This document shows positions 1-5,300 of a stretch of 7,988 bases of DNA, piece after piece. The stretch spans positions 1-7,988 of the forward strand of contig SKYW01000017.1 in the NCBI GenBank assembly GCA_007127695.1, in the 5' to 3' direction. Within the stretch, counting starts at the first letter, position 1. Each line of letters opens with the position of its first letter. A program made the translations under genes and the position numbers. A model generated the notes under the pieces. The model was given only the letters and a program-made list of their open reading frames with translations. It did not search any database and was not told the DNA's origin. This DNA comes from Balneolales bacterium. Lineage in GTDB: Bacteria > Bacteroidota > Rhodothermia > Balneolales > Natronogracilivirgulaceae.

Positions 1-126
1 AGCACAAATTGGCAGCAAACTATTTGAAAGGAAGGCTCGTCCGGGTAATCTTATTTGTATCCCGCACCATCGACCTGTTCAACCGGTAGGCGGACTCGGG
101 AACTTACAATCCACTATTCATCAAAC

Positions 127-131
127 AAGGA
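127..131 (+). promoter_or_regulatory. Ribosome binding site deciding the start of the first secreted protein
   Basis: AAGGA lies 7 nt before the ATG at 139, and a second purine run (AAAGGA) lies closer still. A frame-consistent ATG at 55 would add 28 residues of non-signal-like sequence and has no such site. The ATG at 139 is followed immediately by a signal peptide, so 139 is the preferred start. Confidence 0.7.
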
Positions 132-138
132 AAGGATC

Positions 139-3090
139 ATGAAATCCAGTTACAGATTTTTCTACGTTTATTTGCTCTTGGGAGCACTACTTCTGGCAAC
201 GCCGGAACACGCATTTACTTACATAACGGCCGCCGATAACGCGCCGACGACATCGCTTGAGGTTACATGCGAGGCCTCTCTCCTGCTGCCGGGTGTACCT
301 TGCATGCTGACCCTTCAGGCATCAGATCTGCCGGAAATACAGTATGCCGGACTGGAACTGCGATACGACACCGCACGGCTCACATTCCTGCAGGAACGGC
401 CCGGATCGGTGTTCGACGGCAATGCGGTCACGATAGCCCGGCATCTGCCAAACGGACGCCTCGGCGTTTCGGTCAGCAGCACCGACGGGGAGCGCCCGGC
501 CGACGGGGACATTCTTTATATGGATTTTGCCATCCGCGACGGAGCGCCCGACGGACAGGCCTCGTTTTCCGTGGAGTATCTCGAATTCACCGATAGCGAC
601 GGATCCCCCCTGCCCGCACCGCTTCCCGAAGCCACCAGCATCGACATTCCACCCTATCTGTCCGATGCCGGGATCACCAGTCCCGGCCCGGTCACCATCG
701 CGCGCGGATCGGAGCTTCAGTTCAGCTTCCGCCTGGCTGCTTCGGGCGTCACAGTCGATGATCTGTCCGACCCGGAACGCTTCACCGCCGAAATGATCAT
801 CATCGATGCCGGCTCGTGGGACGGTTCCGCACCCCTTCCGAATCCGGCGGCGTTCGACCAGATCGTCCCGCTGAGCTACACCGGTACGTCCGGCGGACAA
901 TTCCGGTTCGAGGCGCCGTTCCCTCCGGAGCAGCCGGTCGGTTCGTGGATGGTCACGGGCCGCTTCCGGCTCGAAGATCATCCGGAGCTTGTCGCCGCGT
1001 ATGGCAGCGACGGGGGCGGTCAGTTGGACGCTGAAACGTTCACCGCCGTGGAGGTGACGGTTACAACCCCGCGTGTCACTGTGGCCGAATGGACCTTTGA
1101 CGGCGAGCAATGGACCGCCGACATCGGCCTGTTCACCAACCTGCAGCCCGACACACCGGCCGAAGTTTCCCTGTTCGGTGCACGTTTCAGCGGCTGGACC
1201 ACCGGCAGTCCCGGTCGGGCACCCAACTCAAACAGCTGGCAGCTGGAGTACAACGGTGATAACGGTGACAATGGGGATAGCGGCGACGGAGACAATGGCT
1301 CCGATGGTGGCGGGGATGGCGACGATGGCAGCGGTGACAATAGTGGAGACGGAAGTGTGGATGGCAGCGTGGATGGCAGCACTCCAGACGGCAGCACTCC
1401 AGACGGCAGCGACGGGGACAATAGCAGCGCAAACAGCGATGATGGGGACGCCAATGGCAGTGTCTCCAACGGTTCCTCCGTAGTGCACGACAAATACTGG
1501 CAGGCGCGTCTGTCCACAGGCGGCTACGATGAGCTGACCCTGCAGTTCCGCATGAACGGATCCGGCACCGGTCCGCGGGACTTTCGCCTATACTACAGCC
1601 TGGATGGCGGGACCGCAGATGGATCGGCCGGCTGGCAGCCCGTACCGGATGGCGACTTCCAGTCCGGCACCTCATGGACACTGTTTACTATCAACCTGCC
1701 TGCAGATGCCGGGGACGCCCCCGAACTGTTCCTGCGATGGGTGCGCATCGGCAACACCTCTATCGGCGGAAACGATATCGGTCCGACCGGCACCAACCGC
1801 CTGGATGAGGTCCGGATCTCCGGTGTTCCGCTTGACACGGAAGAAATGTTCGTCTGGCCGGGCAGCACCACTGACGAGGGAACCGTGACAGAGGCCGACG
1901 TGCTGAACCTGGCCCTTTACTGGATGTCGACCGGTCCCGAGCGTGTTCCCCGCAGCATTGCCTGGTCCCCGCAACCGGTGGTCCGCTGGGTGCCCGAAAC
2001 TGCCGCTCACGCCGACACGGATGGCGACGGTCGCGTCGGATACCGCGACCTGCTGGCCATCGGGCGCAATTTCGGGCAGACCGTGGAACCCGGTACGCAA
2101 GAAATCGCTGCCAAAACGGCCGCCTCAGGAACACTTGCTGCCAAAACGGCCGCCTCAGGAACACTTGCTGCCAAAACGGCCGGCGGGGGCTTGTATGGCA
2201 ACGCATCCGCACATCTGGCAAGCGACACCCCTGCACAGCACGTCCCTCCCCTATTGTTTAAAACCCTTCCCTTGCTTTCGGCGCAAGAGACTGTGCGTGT
2301 GGTACTGCAGGCCGGCCAACCGGTCCCGCTGCTTGGCATCAGCGCCCGGTTCTCGCTGGACCAGCTGCCGGCAGATGCCTGGGAGCTCGTGGAGTTTGTC
2401 CCCGGCGATTGGGCTGACGGATGGCTGGCCGGCGACCGTCTGATCCGTTTCCATCACGGCCGCACCCCGGAAACCGTCCGGAAGGCCATCCACCAGGATG
2501 GATACGAACAAGGGAAACACGAAGAAACGGCAAGTGTAACTCACGGTTCACAGAGCAGCAATCTCAACAGCACACATCACAGCACCTGGTCTGCGGCGTG
2601 GGCGCATGCAGGTGTATCGGAACCGGTTCCGGCCACGGAACTTGTCACGCTGACCATCCGGGCGCGCACCGACTGGGACGCTGCGCCCGTACTGCATCTG
2701 ATGCGCGCTTCGGTGTCCGTTCCGGAAGGTCTGGACTTGCAGCCCGACACCGAAAGCTGGGAGCTGATCCGCCAGGACCGTCCCGTAGACGCCGATCCCG
2801 GCCTCGATCCGTCCCGGGACATCCCGCTAACAACCCGCCTGCACGCCAACTATCCCAATCCGTTCAATCCGTCCACCATCCTGTCGTTCGATCTGCACGA
2901 GTCGGGCCAGGTCAGGTTGAGCGTCTACGACGCTTTGGGACGTCGCATCGCCATCCTGACCGACGCGCGAATGGATGCCGGACGCCACGAACTCACATGG
3001 GATGCCGCACGCCTGGCCAGCGGAATGTACCTGGTCCGGCTGGAAACCCAGCACACCACGCAGACCCGCCAGATTATGCTGCTGAAGTGA
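139..3090 (+). CDS. Secreted modular protein: cohesin-like domain, dockerin-like pair, T9SS type A sorting tail
   Basis: A 983-residue exported protein. Residues 1 to about 26 are a signal peptide (MKSSYRFF then a Leu-rich core). Residues about 39-170 resemble a cohesin/carbohydrate-binding-like beta-sandwich (an 'AGLELRYD' strand, later 'GDILYMDF'). Residues about 175-310 are an unassigned beta-rich segment. Residues about 313-567 look like a jelly-roll domain split by a Gly/Asp/Ser insert (about 373-445). Residues about 571-645 are dockerin-like: a canonical calcium loop D626-x-D628-x-D630-G...D637, and a degenerate first loop with Ser576, Thr578 and Glu580 where Asp/Asn is usual. A decapeptide repeat follows at 657, then a second cohesin-like stretch (about 717-885). 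Residues about 896-983 are a T9SS type A tail with NYPNPFNPST, ending in LLK. Family knowledge implies export by Sec, then surface delivery through T9SS. No enzymatic domain was recognised; a role in adhesion or scaffolding is inference. No convincing promoter was found in 1-138. Transcription probably ends at the hairpin just downstream. Confidence 0.88.
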   Translation: MKSSYRFFYVYLLLGALLLATPEHAFTYITAADNAPTTSLEVTCEASLLLPGVPCMLTLQASDLPEIQYAGLELRYDTARLTFLQERPGSVFDGNAVTIARHLPNGRLGVSVSSTDGERPADGDILYMDFAIRDGAPDGQASFSVEYLEFTDSDGSPLPAPLPEATSIDIPPYLSDAGITSPGPVTIARGSELQFSFRLAASGVTVDDLSDPERFTAEMIIIDAGSWDGSAPLPNPAAFDQIVPLSYTGTSGGQFRFEAPFPPEQPVGSWMVTGRFRLEDHPELVAAYGSDGGGQLDAETFTAVEVTVTTPRVTVAEWTFDGEQWTADIGLFTNLQPDTPAEVSLFGARFSGWTTGSPGRAPNSNSWQLEYNGDNGDNGDSGDGDNGSDGGGDGDDGSGDNSGDGSVDGSVDGSTPDGSTPDGSDGDNSSANSDDGDANGSVSNGSSVVHDKYWQARLSTGGYDELTLQFRMNGSGTGPRDFRLYYSLDGGTADGSAGWQPVPDGDFQSGTSWTLFTINLPADAGDAPELFLRWVRIGNTSIGGNDIGPTGTNRLDEVRISGVPLDTEEMFVWPGSTTDEGTVTEADVLNLALYWMSTGPERVPRSIAWSPQPVVRWVPETAAHADTDGDGRVGYRDLLAIGRNFGQTVEPGTQEIAAKTAASGTLAAKTAASGTLAAKTAGGGLYGNASAHLASDTPAQHVPPLLFKTLPLLSAQETVRVVLQAGQPVPLLGISARFSLDQLPADAWELVEFVPGDWADGWLAGDRLIRFHHGRTPETVRKAIHQDGYEQGKHEETASVTHGSQSSNLNSTHHSTWSAAWAHAGVSEPVPATELVTLTIRARTDWDAAPVLHLMRASVSVPEGLDLQPDTESWELIRQDRPVDADPGLDPSRDIPLTTRLHANYPNPFNPSTILSFDLHESGQVRLSVYDALGRRIAILTDARMDAGRHELTWDAARLASGMYLVRLETQHTTQTRQIMLLK
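1252..1479 (+). repeat. Gly/Asp/Ser-rich low-complexity tract with small in-frame repeats
   Basis: This stretch encodes about 75 residues made almost only of Gly, Asp, Ser and Asn. It contains two exact 12-bp copies (GTGGATGGCAGC, 1357-1380) followed directly by two exact 15-bp copies (ACTCCAGACGGCAGC, 1381-1410). All unit lengths are multiples of three, so the frame is kept. The tract sits between 'NSNSWQLEY' and 'DKYWQARLSTGGYDELTLQF', which read as one continuous beta-sandwich domain in related secreted proteins. Confidence 0.85.
2107..2182 (+). repeat. 30-bp in-frame tandem repeat (AAKTAASGTL decapeptide)
   Basis: Two exact 30-bp copies (2107-2136 and 2137-2166) are followed by a partial third copy from 2167 that diverges after GCTGCCAAAACGGCCG. 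It encodes AAKTAASGTL twice, then AAKTAGGG. It lies just after the dockerin-like calcium loop and lengthens the linker to the next domain. Perfect identity implies recent duplication. Confidence 0.93.
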
Positions 3091-3103
3091 GCTGCGCATA
3101 TCA

Positions 3104-3147
3104 AAGACTCCCCGACTCAGATGCGACTCGGGGAGTCTTCAAGTTTT
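3104..3147 (+). terminator. Rho-independent-type terminator after the first secreted protein
   Basis: A perfect 12-bp stem, AAGACTCCCCGA (3104-3115) against TCGGGGAGTCTT (3128-3139), has a 12-nt loop and is followed by CAAGTTTTCACTTCTTGCTTTT. The T-tract is broken rather than continuous, so efficiency is uncertain. It lies 14 nt after the stop codon at 3090. The opposite strand has no T-run after the stem, so it probably works in the + direction only. Confidence 0.65.
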
Positions 3148-3165
3148 CACTTCTTGCTTTTGCAG

Positions 3166-3312
3166 TTCGCCGACATGCTGGTGGACCAGAACCGCGAGAC
3201 GGGCAGCTACCAGGTCGCATTTGACGCCTCGGCACTGTCCAGCGGAATCTACCTGTACCGTATGGAGGCGGCCGGACAGATCCTGACGCGCAGGATGACG
3301 CTCGTCAAGTAG
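3166..3312 (+). pseudogene. Orphan C-terminal fragment of a T9SS type A sorting domain
   Basis: The frame ending at the TAG at 3310-3312 encodes 'FADMLVDQNRETGSYQVAF', then 'SSGIYLYRMEA' and 'TRRMTLVK'. This matches the last half of a T9SS type A tail, but the N-terminal half with the PNPFNPST motif is absent. The only upstream ATG in frame (3121) lies in the loop of the terminator hairpin and is followed by unrelated residues, with no ribosome site. The fragment differs clearly from the tail of the gene just before it (which ends QTRQIMLLK), so it is not a simple duplication of that end. I read it as the remnant of a deleted or recombined secreted-protein gene. It is unlikely to be translated; a short readthrough product cannot be excluded. 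Confidence 0.72.
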
Positions 3313-3339
3313 GGTTTTTCTGATCCCTGCGAAATGGGA

Positions 3340-4416
3340 CTAGCCCTGCATGAACTTGTTGCGGAATTCGGGGTCGATATTTTCCAGCGGCACGATCAGG
3401 CTGATGATGCACGCATCCGAAAAATGATGGTCGATCACGGCGCCGTCGAACCAGATGCCTTTGGTTAGGCTCATGTAGGATTTCAGGATAATGGGCACGG
3501 TTTCTCCGTAGTCCGCCATGAGGGCAGTGAGGTGCTTGATGCGCTTTTCGGGCGTATCCGGGTCGCCGGGCGCCACCGCATCCGGGACATCCGGCGCCAC
3601 CGCATCCGTAACATCCGGCGCCATTGCATCCGGGACATCCGGCGCCACCGCATCCGGGACATCCGGCGCCATTGCATCCGGGACGTCCGGCGGCACTACC
3701 GTGTCCGGGGCTCCGGGCTTTTTTTTGTCCGTCGGTTTGGACCGGACCGCTCCCGGATGATAGGCAATCTCATTTTTGGACCTGAGCATGGGTTCCGGCG
3801 GCGCATAATGCTTCTGCAGATAGCTGATGATACAGCGGACGGCATCCCGGTTCATGTGCGTATGCAGCGATACGGTGCCAAAAAAGTAGCGGGTCTCCGG
3901 GTGGGTTTGCAGCAATGCGCCAAGCCCTTTCCAGATGGCAAAGAACCCGAAGCGATTTTTCCTGGCGGTGGGATTGGCCACCGAGCGGCCGAGTTCAATC
4001 GCACGGGGCAGCAGTTGCTCGCGGAAGGTATCGGAGAAATCAAACAAATTGGCGGTGCGCAGCTTTTGGACGGGACCGCTTTTCCCGTAACCGCGGCTTC
4101 CCGGCTGATACCGGTAGATGGCCACCATCTCCTTTTCATCGGGATCCCAGGCGACGAGCTGGTAGTAGGCATTCTCACCGGTGTCGTACTCATCCAGGTC
4201 ACACTCCGCACCGGTCCCGGCCCCGATGGCCATAAATCCTTTTTCGCGCAGGCGGCCGACCTCGGCAAGCCCGGCCGGACAATCATTTCCGGAAAAATGG
4301 TACATCAGCAAACCGCGAAATTCGGCAATCGGGGTAAGCCTGCCAAGTTCTTTGGCAATAGCGTCCGGCGTGGATGCTGAACCTGCCGGATGGTCTGCAC
4401 CTGCGGTCATTGCCAT
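3340..4416 (-). CDS. GNAT-type N-acyltransferase, 'putative hemolysin' / GlsB-OlsB-like family
   Basis: A 358-residue protein matching, by motif, the Acetyltransf_5 / COG3176 type of acyltransferase. Characterised relatives (OlsB, and Bacteroides GlsB) transfer an acyl chain to an amino acid to start aminolipid synthesis; the substrate here is inferred, not shown. Motifs in order are 'CDLDEYD' (72-78), 'YYQLVAWDP' (84-92) with 'IYRY' (100-103), 'IELGRSV' (140-146), 'WKGLGALL' (162-169), 'RYFFGTVSLHTHMNR' (176-190), and a C-terminal block 'VPIILKSYMSLTKG' (307-320). The two conserved blocks are separated by a repeat-encoded Pro/Asp/Ala linker (about 236-287). Start: ATG at 4416 with AAGGA 7 nt upstream; a second ATG follows two codons later. 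There is no signal peptide, so it is probably cytosolic or membrane-peripheral. The usual partner acyltransferase (GlsA/OlsA, PlsC-like) is not in the window. It is convergent with the upstream secreted-protein gene, and a palindrome about 45 bp before its start may regulate it. Confidence 0.83.
   Translation of the reverse strand: MAMTAGADHPAGSASTPDAIAKELGRLTPIAEFRGLLMYHFSGNDCPAGLAEVGRLREKGFMAIGAGTGAECDLDEYDTGENAYYQLVAWDPDEKEMVAIYRYQPGSRGYGKSGPVQKLRTANLFDFSDTFREQLLPRAIELGRSVANPTARKNRFGFFAIWKGLGALLQTHPETRYFFGTVSLHTHMNRDAVRCIISYLQKHYAPPEPMLRSKNEIAYHPGAVRSKPTDKKKPGAPDTVVPPDVPDAMAPDVPDAVAPDVPDAMAPDVTDAVAPDVPDAVAPGDPDTPEKRIKHLTALMADYGETVPIILKSYMSLTKGIWFDGAVIDHHFSDACIISLIVPLENIDPEFRNKFMQG
3554..3697 (-). 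repeat. 24-bp in-frame tandem repeat, six units (PDVPDAVA octapeptide)
   Basis: Six contiguous 24-bp units start at 3554, 3578, 3602, 3626, 3650 and 3674 (plus-strand coordinates). Units 2 and 4 are identical. Units alternate between ...GCCACC and ...GCCATT endings, giving PDVPDAVA and PDVPDAMA, so a 48-bp dimer has probably duplicated. A seventh, strongly degenerate unit may follow (3698-3721). The array encodes the acidic, proline-rich linker in the middle of the acyltransferase. Confidence 0.93.
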
Positions 4417-4717
4417 ACCCCCGTCCTTGCTTCACTATTCCTGCAACCCTTTGCTTCAGTATGTATGGTAACCATACTGATTCCCGTAAACACCAGCTGA
4501 ACATACATATTACATAACGAAATTTTTGACCCCTAAAAATGTACCTCTGAATATTTCTGACAAGATGGCACTTTTCGCAATAAATACAAACGGGTTACTG
4601 GTCTGCATAAAAATATTTTCCATAAAACAGCCGCAGGCGATCCTGTACCAGAGCAGCGCCAACCACAAAATACACCTCGTGCCACCTCGTGTGTGCTCAT
4701 GGCAATCTGCGTTGCCG
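4417..4717. other. AT-rich intergenic region upstream of the acyltransferase
   Basis: This gap precedes the acyltransferase on the minus strand. By hand count 4501-4620 is about 32% GC, far below the neighbouring genes. It holds a palindrome (4457-4479), a weak ATTTTT/AAAAAT inverted pair (4522-4527 and 4535-4540), and a 9-bp direct repeat CACCTCGTG (4673-4681 and 4683-4691). Short open frames exist on both strands but lack ribosome sites and family features. The acyltransferase promoter is presumably here, but no TTTG-N19-TAnnTTTG match was found. Confidence 0.6.
4457..4479. promoter_or_regulatory. Operator-like palindrome upstream of the acyltransferase
   Basis: GTATGGT-A-ACCATAC (4463-4477) is a perfect 7-bp inverted repeat around one central base. 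It overlaps a second, wider inverted pair, CAGTATG (4457-4463) with CATACTG (4473-4479). The site lies about 40-65 bp before the acyltransferase start, in the probable leader or promoter zone. Such dyads commonly bind dimeric repressors; no regulator is identified. Confidence 0.45.
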
Positions 4718-4936
4718 CTCACTTGAGCTCACTTGCCACTCACTTGCGCTCACTTGCCACTCACTTGAGCTCACTTGCCACTCACTTGCGCTCACTTGCC
4801 ACTCACTTGCCACTCACTTGCGCTCACTTGCCACTCACTTGAGCTCACTTGCGCTCACTTGCGCTCACTTGAGCTCACTTGCCACTCACTTGCGCTTACT
4901 TGAGCTCAGTTGCCGCTCACTTCCCGCTCACTTGTC
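4718..4936. repeat. Array of 21 CTCACTTG motifs at 10/11-bp spacing
   Basis: Twenty-one consecutive units begin with CTCACTTG or a one-base variant (CTTACTTG, CTCAGTTG, CTCACTTC late in the array). They are separated by AG or CG (10-bp units) or CCA/CCG (11-bp units). Motif starts run from 4718 to 4927, 209 bp over 20 steps, mean 10.45 bp. Units 1-4 and 5-8 are the same 42-bp block (spacers AG, CCA, CG, CCA). The last four units are degenerate. The array lies between the stop of the small secreted-protein gene and the AT-rich leader of the acyltransferase, and I see no credible coding function in it. Confidence 0.92.
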
Positions 4937-4971
4937 CCTGAACAGTTTTCTTCTGCTGGATTCCAGCTCGA

Positions 4972-5181
4972 TCAGTGATTGCGTTTTGCGAGACGCCAGA
5001 TCCCGAAGACGACCGCTGCTGCAGCAGCCAGACCGGCACCCCAGAGCGGGGACTGGTCCGGAGCACCCGGAAGTTCGGGCGGAGGCAACTGGGCCCACGC
5101 ACCGGCCAGATCCATGGACGGGACAGCCATGGCAATGATCGCGATGACAAAAAGCGTTGCAATGAAAAATTTTCTATTCAT
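4972..5181 (-). CDS. Small exported protein with PID-CTERM-like membrane-anchoring tail
   Basis: A 69-residue protein. Residues 1 to about 30 form a signal peptide (MNRKFFIATLFVIAIIAM, cleavage likely near AWA). A short Pro-rich segment follows (LPPPELPGAPDQSP), then a hydrophobic helix (GAGLAAAAAVVFGI, about 50-62) and a basic end (WRLAKRNH). This order of proline-rich spacer, 'P(D/L)xG' motif, helix and basic tail resembles the PID-CTERM sorting-domain proteins of Bacteroidota, but with PLWGAG in place of the usual PIDGG, so the assignment is tentative. The start at 5181 was chosen because the longer frame to 5304 adds a non-signal-like extension, and because a good promoter (5214-5244) leaves a leader of only about 25 nt. 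No clear Shine-Dalgarno sequence is present. Function unknown; probably a small envelope protein. Confidence 0.68.
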   Translation of the reverse strand: MNRKFFIATLFVIAIIAMAVPSMDLAGAWAQLPPPELPGAPDQSPLWGAGLAAAAAVVFGIWRLAKRNH

Positions 5182-5213
5182 AATCGGGTGATTATCTGTA
5201 TGATCATGTATAA

Positions 5214-5244
5214 CAAAAATAGCAAAAGATCCACCAGAAACAAA
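5214..5244 (-). promoter_or_regulatory. Bacteroidota-type promoter for the small exported protein
   Basis: On the minus strand, TTTG (plus-strand 5241-5244), exactly 19 nt, then TATTTTTG (5214-5221) matches the Bacteroidota primary-sigma consensus TTTG-N19-TAnnTTTG. The expected transcription start is near 5207, about 25 nt before the ATG at 5181. An ATGATCAT palindrome (about 5200-5207) overlaps that start. That this clade uses the same consensus is inference. Confidence 0.58.
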
Positions 5245-5300
5245 GCACCGGTCAGTCGCCTTTCCGGGACGAATGTCCGGCATTCCGGCAGATTGAAAAA

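Noticed and set aside
23..57. Promoter for the first secreted protein from TTTG at 23-26 and TATTTG near 52
   Set aside because: The spacing (about 23 nt) and the -7 box both deviate from the consensus used for the convincing promoter at 5214-5244.
3121..3165. ATG at 3121 as a real start for a 63-residue protein
   Set aside because: The codon is in the loop of the terminator hairpin, has no ribosome site, and the first 14 residues are unrelated to the sorting tail that follows.
3532..4380. Plus-strand frame of 282 residues opposite the acyltransferase
   Set aside because: It is antisense to a gene with clear family motifs; its repeats mirror the 24-bp array and it matches no known fold.
4510..4726. 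Short frames on both strands in the AT-rich gap (70 residues minus, 66 residues plus)
   Set aside because: They overlap each other on opposite strands, have no ribosome sites, and show no signal peptide or family motif.
4718..4936. CRISPR array
   Set aside because: Units are only 10-11 bp and the spacers are two or three bases from a set of a few; there are no unique spacers and no cas genes.
4955..4967. GCTGG-ATT-CCAGC hairpin as terminator of the small exported protein
   Set aside because: The stem is 5 bp and is followed by an A-rich rather than T-rich stretch on the minus strand; possible but not supported.
4689..5138. Plus-strand coding frame of 149 residues across the phased array
   Set aside because: Its 'LTCHSLA' repeats only reflect the 21-bp periodicity and the pattern breaks when the spacing changes. 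It has no ribosome site and it runs antisense through the better-supported small exported protein.
5264..5288. Hairpin with GAATG/CATTC arms as the terminator of the large secreted-protein gene
   Set aside because: The stem is only 5 bp plus a bulged extension and is not followed by a T-run on the minus strand.
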